A stretch of DNA of 64,000 nucleotides from Aphanothece saxicola GSE-SYN-MK-01-06B (GTDB lineage Bacteria; Cyanobacteriota; Cyanobacteriia; PCC-6307; Cyanobiaceae), in contig JAHHGT010000002.1 of assembly GCA_019359745.1 (NCBI GenBank), positions 248,001 to 312,000 of the forward strand, in the 5' to 3' direction. The notes below the pieces were generated by a model, which was not told the DNA's origin, ran no database searches, and saw only the letters and a list, made by a program, of their open reading frames with translations. A program made the translations under genes and the position numbers. Shown in pieces: positions 56,872-64,000 of the stretch (position 1 is the first letter of the stretch; the number at the start of each line of letters is the position of its first letter).

Positions 56872-57372
56872 ATGGCCTCCGACCGCATCGACCAGATCCA
56901 GAGCCAGTGGCAACAGGCCTCCCCGGCGCTGGATGTCTCCGCCCTGGCCGTGGTGGGGCGGATCCTGCGCCTCGCCCGGCTGCTGGAGCGCCAGCGCGAA
57001 GCCTTGCTGGCCCCCCATGGGCTCAGCCTCTGGTCCTTCGATGTGCTGGCCACCCTCCGGCGCCAGCCTCCCCCGTACCAGCTCACCCCCACCGAGCTCT
57101 ACGGCGCCTTGATGCTGTCCTCGGGGGCGATGACCAACCGGATCGACCGCCTCGAGGCCGACGGCTTGGTCGAGAGGCACCGTGAAACGACGGACCGGCG
57201 CAGCGTCCTGGTGCGGCTCACGGCCAGGGGAGCCCAGCTGGTGGAGTCGGTGCTGCCCCAGATCCTTGGCAGCGAGCGGGAACGGCTGGAGCAGTGCACG
57301 ACGCCGCAGGAGTGTGAGCTCCTGGCAGGGCTGCTGCGCCGCCAGCTCCAGGCCCTGGACGCCGGCGATTGA
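56872..57372 (+). CDS. MarR family transcriptional regulator
   Basis: 166 residues. Winged helix: LWSFDVLATLRRQPPPYQLT, LMLSSGAMTNRIDRLEADGLV as recognition helix, and TTDRRSVLVRLTARGAQLVES as wing. It lies divergent to the DMT-DMT-MFS operon, with two dyad sites between, so it is likely the ligand-responsive repressor of that operon. GC content is like the host. Confidence 0.9.
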   Translation: MASDRIDQIQSQWQQASPALDVSALAVVGRILRLARLLERQREALLAPHGLSLWSFDVLATLRRQPPPYQLTPTELYGALMLSSGAMTNRIDRLEADGLVERHRETTDRRSVLVRLTARGAQLVESVLPQILGSERERLEQCTTPQECELLAGLLRRQLQALDAGD

Positions 57373-57451
57373 ACCCTCCGCTCATCAGCATGCGCCGGAC
57401 ACGACCATGTCGATCAAGCTCAGTCCGTTTGATCCTTGAGCCCGTTGATCG

Positions 57452-57946
57452 ATGAAGGTCATCATTCTTGGCAACGCCGGGGCCGGCAAGAGCACCCTGG
57501 CCAGGAAGCTGATCGCCAGGCAGCCTGTCGCCCGGTTATCGCTGGATGAGGTCGCCTTTCAGGGCGGAACCGAACGACGTCCCCTTCAGGACAGCATCGA
57601 GGCCGTTAGGCGCTGGATCTCCGAGCAGGACAGCTGGATCATCGAAGGCTGCTACGCAGACATCCTGGAACCGGTCCTGGCCTGTGCCGATGAACTGATC
57701 TTTCTGAATCCCGGGGTCGAGGCCTGCGTGGCCCACTGCCGCTCAAGACCCTGGGAGCCCGAAAAGTTCAGCTCCCGTCAGGAACAGGACGCGAATCTCG
57801 ACAACCTCCTTCAGTGGGTTGGCACCTACGACACCCGGGCCGACGACTACGGGCTTGCCAGGCACCGAGCCCTGTATGAATCCTTTGAAGGGAAGAAGCG
57901 GGAATTGTGCCAACCAGAGGAGTATGAAACTGCCAGCTGGGGCTGA
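57452..57946 (+). CDS. P-loop NTPase, adenylate-kinase-like
   Basis: 164 residues. Walker A ILGNAGAGKSTLARKL at residues 4-19 and RLSLDEVAFQGGTERRP as the acid region; the pattern fits the AAA_18/FLAP-like small kinases (topology-modulation-protein type). Function unknown; such small P-loop proteins are also seen as cassette cargo. GC is somewhat lower than the neighbouring MarR gene. Start ATG 57452. Confidence 0.75.
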   Translation: MKVIILGNAGAGKSTLARKLIARQPVARLSLDEVAFQGGTERRPLQDSIEAVRRWISEQDSWIIEGCYADILEPVLACADELIFLNPGVEACVAHCRSRPWEPEKFSSRQEQDANLDNLLQWVGTYDTRADDYGLARHRALYESFEGKKRELCQPEEYETASWG

Positions 57947-57992
57947 TGTCCACCAGCTGATCCTGTGTGTCTCGTCTCGTTTCTGTGGTCCC

Positions 57993-58544
57993 ATGTCCAC
58001 CAAGTGCTCCGTCTTCATCGCCACCAGTCTGGATGGTTGCATCGCCCGCAGCGACGGCTCCATCGACTGGCTCGAGCGGGCCAATGCATCCGTACCGGCT
58101 GGTGAAGACTGTGGCTACGCCGACTTCATGCAGACGGTGGATGCGATCGTCATGGGTCGTGCAACGTTTGAAAAGGTCCTCACCTTCCCCGACTGGCCCT
58201 ACGGCAGCCTGCCGGTCTATGTGCTCAGCACCACCATCAGCCGCCTTCCTGCCGGAGTGCCGGACTCGGTCCAGGTGCTCCATGCCACGCCCCACGACGT
58301 CGTGGGGCGAACCGCGCAAGCAGGCCACCACCATCTCTACATCGATGGCGGGCGAACCATTCAGGCCTTCCTGAGGGCTGGGCTGATCACCGAGCTGACG
58401 ATCACTCTGATCCCGCTGCTGCTGGGCTCAGGCATCAAGCTCTTCGGCGATCTGCCAGCCGACACGGATCTGCGGCTGTTGTCATCCAAAGCGTTCCCGT
58501 TCGGATTCGTTCAGAGTTCCTATGGAGTGTTCCAAGAGGCCTGA
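57993..58544 (+). CDS. Dihydrofolate-reductase-like (RibD C-terminal) protein
   Basis: 183 residues from ATG 57993. RibD_C fold: VFIATSLDGCIARSDGSIDW at the start, AIVMGRATFEKVLTF, YIDGGRTIQAFLRAGLI and IPLLLGSGIKLF are its family motifs (NADPH binding). These proteins are commonly mistaken for dihydrofolate reductases; the substrate is unknown. Its TGA lies in GCCTGAC at 58539-58545, which equals an attC left core. Confidence 0.85.
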   Translation: MSTKCSVFIATSLDGCIARSDGSIDWLERANASVPAGEDCGYADFMQTVDAIVMGRATFEKVLTFPDWPYGSLPVYVLSTTISRLPAGVPDSVQVLHATPHDVVGRTAQAGHHHLYIDGGRTIQAFLRAGLITELTITLIPLLLGSGIKLFGDLPADTDLRLLSSKAFPFGFVQSSYGVFQEA

Positions 58545-58576
58545 CATCCAAGGCTGACCTTCGAAGAGAAATTGTC

Positions 58577-58884
58577 GTGACATTCCCTGAGGACCACTCG
58601 CGCCTTCCGATCGAGCGATGGCGCCGTTGGCTAGGCGGCGTCCTCCTCGTACCGCTCGTGGCGACGTCGAGCGGATTTGTCTTCCTCCTCTGCCGTGCAC
58701 TGGTGCGCCGTGAAATCAGCATCGTCTCCAAGGGCTATCAAGTGTCTAGCAGTGTCTACACGATCAGCGACAATCCGATCGCATTCTTCTTTTTTTCGTG
58801 CTCAACGCTTTGCTGGCAGCTTTCATCCTCTTCGTCACCGTGGTGGTGGGTCGAAGGGTCGTCACGGGGACCAGGCCAAGGTGA
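58577..58884 (+). pseudogene. Frameshifted two-span membrane protein
   Basis: The frame from ATG 58577 encodes a membrane helix (GVLLVPLVATSSGFVFLLC) and SIVSKGYQVSSSVYTISDN. At a run of seven T (58790-58796) the hydrophobic second helix changes frame: with one extra base the sequence reads FVLNALLAAFILFVTVVVG and ends RRVVTGTRPR at 58884. In the original frame the protein runs on as low-complexity sequence to 58975. Either a real frameshift, a sequencing error in the run, or slippage. The family is not recognised. Confidence 0.6.
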
Positions 58885-59264
58885 AGGAACCTGGAGCGAA
58901 TCGAGGGTGAAGCCCGTGGAGGCTTGGCTTGATTGTCAGGCCCCTCTCCCAGATTCCACGCGCGCCAGTCAATAGCCTTCGCCTGCAACGTGGAGGCGAG
59001 GAACAAACCAAGTATCCAGGCCATGAATGCAGTCTGCAGCTCGTGCATGATCGGTGGAGCAGTGCCGAACCACCCACCCAAGGCCTAACCCCTCGTTCAA
59101 CGCGAGACTCCTTGGCAAGCGACGTCGCCAAGGCCTGGGGTCATGCTGTCGATCGCGCCCCAACGAGAACGTCTGACAGCGCAATGGCTGCGGTTGCTCT
59201 CGAAGATGACGCGCATGTTCCGACCATGTCTACACTTGCAGTCTTGCGTGCTTCCAGAGTTGCC
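58885..59264. other. 380-base spacer with a possible attC
   Basis: No convincing gene between the frameshifted membrane protein and the VOC gene. It contains the attC-like element 59083-59177, listed separately, and an inverted repeat TTGGCAAGCG-ACGT-CGCCAA at about 59112-59131. The rest looks like non-coding or decayed sequence. Confidence 0.5.
59083..59177 (+). other. Possible attC site, degenerate (95 bases)
   Basis: GCCTAAC (59083-59089) and GTCTGAC (59171-59177) could be R'' and R'. Inside, CCTCGTTCAACGCGAG on the left pairs with CGCGCCCCAACGAGAACG on the right through CTCGTT and CGCG. The left part is very similar to attC3 (GCCTAAC-CCTCGTT-AAC). The right core deviates from the consensus. 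It may be a remnant of a second array. Confidence 0.4.
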
Positions 59265-59657
59265 ATGAAGTTCGGCTATACCATCCTGTACGTGTCCGAC
59301 GTCGCGGAGTCTCTGACTTTCTTTTCGTCAGCCTTTGGCCTTTCGAGGCGTTTCCTGCACGAGTCGGGGACCTATGGCGAACTGGAAACGGGAGAGACAA
59401 CGCTCGCCTTCGCCTCCCACGCCCTTGGAGAGGACAACTTCCCTGGCGGCCACATCCGCGCCGACCATTCGGCGCAGCCCCTCGGAATGGAGATTGGCCT
59501 GGTTACCTCCGACGTACACACGGCGCATACCAAGGCCCTGACGTGTGGCGCAACAGAGCTCGCCGTACCGACGATCAAGCCGTGGGGCCAGGTTGTCTCT
59601 TACGTTCGGGCTCCCGACGGGTGCCTCATCGAGCTTTGCACTCCCGTTCACGCTTGA
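59265..59657 (+). CDS. VOC family protein (glyoxalase-like)
   Basis: 130 residues from ATG 59265 (an in-frame ATG at 59226 would add 13 residues). KFGYTILYVSDVAESLTFFSSAF, TLAFASHALGEDNFPGG and QVVSYVRAPDGCLIELCTP are the usual VOC blocks. Similar to many uncharacterised, possibly resistance-related, cassette-borne proteins. Lower GC than the host. Confidence 0.82.
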   Translation: MKFGYTILYVSDVAESLTFFSSAFGLSRRFLHESGTYGELETGETTLAFASHALGEDNFPGGHIRADHSAQPLGMEIGLVTSDVHTAHTKALTCGATELAVPTIKPWGQVVSYVRAPDGCLIELCTPVHA

Positions 59658-59693
59658 CCAACGCTTCGACTGATTGGTTCTTCAGGACGGGCC

Positions 59694-60272
59694 ATGAACG
59701 ACCATGACAGGCTCAACATTCCCGAGGCCGTGGAGGGCCTATGGCATGACACGGTGGCGTCCGGCTTTTCCATGGCCTCAGACCCTTTGACTTGCGCGCT
59801 GTTGAGGACACTGGCCGCCTCAAAGCCGTCCGGTCGATTCCTTGAGCTTGGCTCGGGAACTGGTCTTTCGACGGCCTGGATTCTCGATGGGATGGATCAG
59901 ACGTCGTCCTTGACGACGGTGGACAATGACGCGTCGTTCCTGGAGATTCTCGAGACACATCTTGGTTCTGATTCGCGACTGAAGATCGTCTGTGCCGATG
60001 GTGATGCATTCCTGCAATCGCTGGCGGATGCCCAGTTCGACTTCATCTTTGCGGACACATGGTCTGGCAAGTATCGGTTGCTTGATCAAACCCTTCAGTT
60101 GCTCAGCAAGGGTGGCCTCTACATCATTGACGATATGCTTCCGCAGGCCAACTGGCCTGACGGCCATGCCTCCAAAGTCGACGACTTAATCAATCAGCTC
60201 GTCTCCGACACCAGATTCCACGTGACGAAGTTGTCATGGGCGAGTGGCATCATCCTCGCCACTCGGCTTTGA
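59694..60272 (+). CDS. O-methyltransferase-like class I SAM methyltransferase
   Basis: 192 residues. SAM-binding motif I FLELGSGTGLSTAWIL, the acidic residue LTTVDNDASFLEIL, ADAQFDFIFADTWSGKY and GGLYIIDDMLPQANW; these resemble the catechol O-methyltransferase-like (Methyltransf_24) group. The substrate is unknown. It starts 37 bases after the VOC gene; the two may be co-transcribed. Confidence 0.85.
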   Translation: MNDHDRLNIPEAVEGLWHDTVASGFSMASDPLTCALLRTLAASKPSGRFLELGSGTGLSTAWILDGMDQTSSLTTVDNDASFLEILETHLGSDSRLKIVCADGDAFLQSLADAQFDFIFADTWSGKYRLLDQTLQLLSKGGLYIIDDMLPQANWPDGHASKVDDLINQLVSDTRFHVTKLSWASGIILATRL

Positions 60273-60439
60273 GGTTTCGTGGCAGAGGTTTCTCACCCGG
60301 TTCATGCAGGTGCTGGCGCAACCCACCTGGGGCCATGGACGGATCCGCGTCGCCATCCACGCGTCGTCTTTGCTACCGATCGTGAAGGGCACCATTGGTG
60401 TCGAGGATCCAGAGGATCGAGAGTGTCCAATGGCCTGAG

Positions 60440-60754
60440 ATGTTGATGATCACCTGTTCCATTCGCTACATCATCGACCCCTACAAGCTCAAGGAATTCG
60501 AGCATTACGGGAAGAGCTGGATTCCGCTCGTCGAGACGTTCGGGGGCCAGCATCACGGCTACTTCCTCCCGTCTGAGGGTGCCAGCAATGTCGCTCTGGC
60601 GCTGTTCTCGTTCCCAAGTCTGGCCGCCTACGAGACGTATCGCGCCAGTTCGCTTGACGACCCGGAGTGTCAGGCGGCCTTCCAGTAGGCGCAGGAGACC
60701 CGCTGCATCATCAGTTACGAGCGCAGCTTCTTTCGCCCCGTCTTCGGCGACTGA
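60440..60754 (+). pseudogene. NIPSNAP family protein with in-frame stop
   Basis: From ATG 60440 the frame encodes ITCSIRYIIDPYKLKEFEHY, the usual start of the NIPSNAP family, up to DPECQAAFQ, then a TAG at 60686-60688. The same frame continues directly after the stop as AQETRCIISYERSFFRPVFG to a TGA at 60752-60754, which is exactly the normal end of the family. A single nonsense change therefore splits an otherwise complete gene of about 104 codons. Function of the family unknown. Confidence 0.85.
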
Positions 60755-60802
60755 GTCTGTTGGCGGCTCTGCCTATCCGAATCCTTTCCGTTTCTAAACG
60801 CC

Positions 60803-61018
60803 ATGCCCTACGTCAATGTGCAGATCACCCGTGGGGCCACACGGGAGCAGAAGGCCAAGCTGGTGAAGGAGATCACGGCGTCTCTCGTCACGGTCCTAGC
60901 GAAGAAGCCCGAACACACCCATGTCGTCATTCAGGAGATCGAAGAAGAAGGCTGGGGATTCGCCGGCTTGTTGACCGACGACTGGAAGGCCGGCAAGGAC
61001 CGGGCCGGGCAGGCCTGA
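60803..61018 (+). CDS. 4-oxalocrotonate tautomerase family enzyme
   Basis: 71 residues. The protein starts MPYVNVQITRGATREQKAKL, so Pro1 after Met removal is the catalytic base; it continues VTVLAKKPEHTHVVIQEIEE with the 4-OT pattern and GWGFAGLL. Length and motifs are those of the hexameric small tautomerases. It lies just upstream of the TetR operator; substrate not known. Confidence 0.88.
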   Translation: MPYVNVQITRGATREQKAKLVKEITASLVTVLAKKPEHTHVVIQEIEEEGWGFAGLLTDDWKAGKDRAGQA

Positions 61019-61091
61019 TACCAGGTCCCAAGTCCACGCCCCGCCCATGGGGGTCGCTTCCCCCAAGGGGTCCCTCGACTCCGCCTGAGCA

Positions 61092-61111
61092 GTACGGTAC
61101 GGTACCGTATC
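61092..61111. promoter_or_regulatory. TetR-type operator
   Basis: TACGGTACCGTA at 61098-61109 is a perfect 12-base palindrome, preceded by another GTACGG half-site, so that the 20 bases from 61092 contain a repeated dyad. It lies 24 bases upstream of the TetR gene. Probably the autoregulatory site. Confidence 0.7.
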
Positions 61112-61132
61112 CCCCGTCGGACGCCCCTGTCC

Positions 61133-61759
61133 ATGGACGCCCCACCCCGAGACCGCCTCCTCTCGGCCGCCCGGGAGCTGTTCTTTCTGCATGGTTTCGC
61201 CAAGGTCTCCACCGACGCCCTGGCGAAGGCGGCGTCGGTCTCGAAGGCCACGCTCTACAAGCATTTCCCCAGCATGGAGGCTCTGCTTCGGGCGGTTGTT
61301 GCGCGTGAGGTGGATGGGTTCGAGCGGGGGGTTCCCATCACGGTGGGCACCACGGCAGCGTTCCGCGCCGCCCTGGTGCAGTACGGCACCAACCTGCTCG
61401 TTTTTCTCAACCAGCCCGACATCATCCGGTTTGCCCAGCTGATGTTCGAGGAGGCTCGCGGCAATGCAGGACTGGCCGGCGACTTCTACGACTCCGCCTA
61501 CGGGCGCACCCAGAACGACCTGGGCCAGCTGATCCAGCAGGGCCTTGACCGCGGTGACCTGCGCTCCAGCCTCCCGGCCGCGGAGCTGGCCGAGCAACTG
61601 CTGGGCCTGTGGGAGGGCTTCGGGTTCGTCCGTGCCCTGCTCGGCCTCACCCCGCGACCGTTCCCCGACCCCGGGGCCTGGAGCGAGGTCTGTGTGGACA
61701 CCTTTCTGGCGGGCCAGGGTTCCGCCCTGCCGCTGGGCGACGACCCCACCCCTTCCTGA
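61133..61759 (+). CDS. TetR/AcrR family transcriptional regulator
   Basis: 208 residues. Helix-turn-helix at residues 8-52 (RDRLLSAARELFFLHGFAKV, then TDALAKAASVSKATLYKHF), a standard TetR DNA-binding domain, followed by an all-helical ligand domain with ending RALLGLTPRPFPDPG. A palindrome lies directly upstream. The neighbouring reductase-like pseudogene may have been its target. Confidence 0.9.
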   Translation: MDAPPRDRLLSAARELFFLHGFAKVSTDALAKAASVSKATLYKHFPSMEALLRAVVAREVDGFERGVPITVGTTAAFRAALVQYGTNLLVFLNQPDIIRFAQLMFEEARGNAGLAGDFYDSAYGRTQNDLGQLIQQGLDRGDLRSSLPAAELAEQLLGLWEGFGFVRALLGLTPRPFPDPGAWSEVCVDTFLAGQGSALPLGDDPTPS

Positions 61760-61819
61760 GCTGACCCCAGAGCCGCCATGGCCATGCACAAGTTCGTTCC
61801 TCCCACAGGCCCTGGGGAC

Positions 61820-62765
61820 GTCCTCTCCGATCGCCACCCACACCGTGTTTCCCCTGCTGCGCTGGATGCAGCAGCACCGGATTTGTAGAGGCGAGGTGAT
61901 CTGGCTGGAGGACATGCCGGGGCCGCCCCAGAGCCAGCGCTTCGACCATCTGGCGTTCGTGCCGGCCGACATCTCCCCCAATCCCGGTCTGGTCCGCAAA
62001 CGGGCGCGTTTCATGAAAGTGGAGTATCCCGCCGCCTCCTATCCCTACGCCTTTCGCCAGCCACCCATCTCCGGCAACAGGATCAATGGCCTGGGGGAGG
62101 AGCGCCCCCGCCGGCCCGACCACGTGTTCTTCGGTGATTCCTACAGGCGGGCCTGGGGAAAGCTCGACTGGTACTTCCAGGTGATGGAGCCCACCGCCAT
62201 TCATCGGCTGATCGTGCGGATGTTCTGGCAGGACCGGGCCCGCGTCGGGCCTGTGGCGCCCAGCGTCACCACCCTGGGCACTCCGGCCGAGGCCTCCGCC
62301 CACATCAAGGCCCTGGCCAACCAGAGCGGCGCCGGATTGGTGGGCATCACCCGCCTGCGTCCGGAGTTCTGCTACCACGACTCCAATCCTGACTTCGCCT
62401 ACGCCATTGCGATCGGCGTTCCGATGGATCGGGAGGAGATGCTGCACACCCCCAGTGAGCGCTCCAATCAACAGATCATGCGGACCTACCTGGAGGTCAA
62501 TCGGGTGGCGATCCGGCTGGCGCACGCCATCGGTGCCTGGGCTCTCCGGCCCAGGCGTCCACCAATCTGGCGCCGGGTTCCAGCACGGAGGTTCTGCATG
62601 TGCCCATCGCGATCGAGGCTGGGCTGGGCCAGCTGGGCAAGCACGGCTCGATGATCACACCCGAATTCGGCTCGAATGTTCGTCTGGCCACCGTGCTCAC
62701 GGATCTGCCCCTGGAGCACACCCGGCAAGGGCCAGGAGCTGATGCGTACCCTGCTCGAGCGTCGG
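61820..62765 (+). pseudogene. Decayed reductive-dehalogenase-like protein gene
   Basis: Open frame about 61820-62540 encodes FPLLRWMQQHR, PGLVRKRARFMKVEYPAA, GAGLVGITRLRPEFCYHDSN and AIAIGVPMDREEMLHTPSER, which match the cobalamin-binding part of reductive-dehalogenase/QueG-like proteins. At GGG 62539-62541 one base is missing, after which the frame shifts to IEAGLGQLGKHGSMITPEFG. The C-terminal part with the 4Fe-4S cysteines is absent, and no start codon is found in frame near the 5' end. Therefore a remnant. Confidence 0.75.
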
Positions 62766-62831
62766 GAGGGGCCCGGGGGAACTGCCCGGAACTGACGTGT
62801 GCCACGTTGGCCGGTGTTATGGCGAGATTGT

Positions 62832-63320
62832 GTGAACGAACCGCTCCTCGTGGTGCGCCGAGCGACGGCCACGGACGTGCCGGTGCTGGCCCGCTATGGC
62901 GTCGCCCTCGCACGCCTGCATGTCGGCTTTGATCGCGACCGCTTCGCGGTGCCGCCGGGTGGCGAGGGCGCCTATGCGGCGTTCTTCCAGGCGGAGCTCC
63001 AGCGTCCGGAGGTCGTGCTGCTGATCGCCGAGGCCGGCACGCAACCGGTGGGCTACGCGTTCGTGCGGATGGAGCCGATCAGCCTGGTGGAGCTGCGCGG
63101 TGCCGGAGCCTGGCTGCACGACATCTACGTGGATCCCGAAGCCAGGAGCGGCGGGATCGGTCGCCGGCTGCTCGAGGCGGCCAAGGAGGCCGCCATCGCC
63201 CTGGGCTCCAGCAGCCTGATGCTGAGTGCGTCGTCCCAGAATGCCGCCGCCCGGCACCTGTTCGAGGGCGCTGGACTGCGCCCCACCATGGTGGAGATGC
63301 GGATCGAACTGGGGGCGTGA
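62832..63320 (+). CDS. GNAT family N-acetyltransferase
   Basis: 162 residues from a GTG start. VRRATATDVPVLARYGVALA, WLHDIYVDPEARSGGIGRRL with the acetyl-CoA loop RSGGIGRRLLEAA, and SASSQNAAARHLFEGAGLRP are standard GNAT pieces. Substrate unknown. GC content is like the host. It converges with the GyrA/ParC gene, 38 bases away, and is the last gene of the inserted block. Confidence 0.87.
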   Translation: MNEPLLVVRRATATDVPVLARYGVALARLHVGFDRDRFAVPPGGEGAYAAFFQAELQRPEVVLLIAEAGTQPVGYAFVRMEPISLVELRGAGAWLHDIYVDPEARSGGIGRRLLEAAKEAAIALGSSSLMLSASSQNAAARHLFEGAGLRPTMVEMRIELGA

Positions 63321-63358
63321 AACGGGCGCTTCCGCAGGCCAACTGGCCCCAACGCCCC

Positions 63359-64000
63359 CTAGGGCCCGCCGATCAAGGGCACCAGCTGCTGCACCGCATC
63401 GCCGGGCTTCAGGGCCAGCAAGGTGCCTGAGCCGCCGCAGTCTTCCGTGGCCAGCTGGTCGGCCTTCAGCCGCAGGCTGCGGCCCTCGCTGCCCTCCAGC
63501 GTCACGCCGATCACCGGGGCGTCGCCCGCCTGCAGATCCACCAGGACATCCTCACGCTCCAGGAAGCGCAGGCCGATCTGGCCCATGGCGCCCCGCTGGC
63601 AGGGCCGCAGGCTCTCGAGCTGCAGCCGTTTCACCTGGCCGCGGCGGCTGGCCAGCAGCACGTCGCCGCCAGCCGCGGCCCGCGCCGCCCCCACGATCCG
63701 TTCGCCCGGCAGCAGGCGCAGCAGCATCGGCCCCTGGGCGGTGCGTCCCAGCACCGGCAGGTTGGCGTCGTTGATCGCCAGCCGCAGCACCCGCCCCGTG
63801 CTGGTGGCCACCACCAGATCCTCCCCCTCCAGGCAGGGCACCACCCGCTGCAGCGTCACCCCCTCCTTGAGCTTCAGCACGGTGGCGGGCCGTCCCGACA
63901 GCTCCAGGAAATCCTCGATCGGCAGCCGTTTGAAGCGCCCATCGGTGCTCAGCAGCCCCAGGCTGCCGCTGGCGGGCTGGGGCACCGGCAGCACCTGCAC
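63359..64000 (-). CDS. DNA gyrase/topoisomerase IV subunit A, C-terminal part
   Basis: The last 213 residues, running out of the window at its 3' edge (5' part lies outside). Repeated beta-pinwheel blades are visible: LLSTDGRFKRLPIEDFLEL, VVATSTGRVLRLAINDANL, LLASRRGQVKRLQLESLRP. These wrap DNA in the type II topoisomerase A subunit. In related picocyanobacteria a GyrA/ParC gene of this orientation directly follows purF, so 63,359 marks the right end of the inserted block. Confidence 0.9.
   Translation of the reverse strand: MQVLPVPQPASGSLGLLSTDGRFKRLPIEDFLELSGRPATVLKLKEGVTLQRVVPCLEGEDLVVATSTGRVLRLAINDANLPVLGRTAQGPMLLRLLPGERIVGAARAAAGGDVLLASRRGQVKRLQLESLRPCQRGAMGQIGLRFLEREDVLVDLQAGDAPVIGVTLEGSEGRSLRLKADQLATEDCGGSGTLLALKPGDAVQQLVPLIGGP

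Overview
The window reads as a piece of chromosome from a high-GC unicellular picocyanobacterium of the Synechococcus/Cyanobium type. Photosystem II PsbQ, a Tic20-like protein, DUF3134 and DUF1400 proteins, PurT and LytR-CpsA-Psr proteins sit in the tight, mostly G+C-rich layout usual for that group. The order dnaN - PRC-barrel protein - purL - purF - (GyrA/ParC on the opposite strand) is the conserved block next to the replication origin in marine Synechococcus and Prochlorococcus, so the window lies over the origin. No rRNA, tRNA, CRISPR array or insertion sequence was recognised.

Layout. Positions 1-22,000 are ordinary housekeeping: end of an amidase, a Ca2+/cation antiporter, a radical SAM protein, an O-antigen-ligase-type membrane protein, purU, psbQ, a glycine-oxidase-like flavoprotein, dnaK, aroE, tic20-like, rpsF, argG, mraY, purT, an LCP protein, a TerB-like protein and uvrA. 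Positions 22,000-30,650 are more accessory: SDR enzyme, GXWXG/DUF4334 protein, AraC regulator without a normal start, autotransporter, glutamate decarboxylase, glycogen debranching enzyme and a VapBC-type module. Positions 30,650-42,585 return to core genes: recN, ABC1 kinase, thrC, the putative origin (36,195-36,581), dnaN, purL and purF.

Between purF (ends 42,585) and the GyrA/ParC gene (ends 63,359) lies about 20.8 kb that is not part of the conserved block. It contains a glycosyltransferase, a phytochelatin-synthase-like protein and a GNAT protein, then an integron: an integron-type integrase (45,432-46,403), a candidate attI, and a cassette array with six recognisable attC sites to about 53,747. 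The array carries a small protein with a RHIM-like motif, an ATPase in reverse orientation, a bleomycin-resistance-like protein, an SRPBCC protein, a regulator/membrane-protein pair, a DUF4336 protein, a GNAT remnant, a cupin and a close relative of AAC(3)-I aminoglycoside acetyltransferases. Several of these genes are AT-richer than the host.

Next comes a MarR-controlled five-gene efflux/VOC operon (53,714-57,372), then a run of small cassette-like genes (57,452-63,320). Several of the latter are broken: a frameshifted membrane protein, a NIPSNAP gene with an internal stop, and a decayed reductive-dehalogenase-like gene beside a TetR regulator. The main discovery candidate is the cyanobacterial integron, whose integrase points the same way as its cassettes and which lies within 10 kb of the replication origin.
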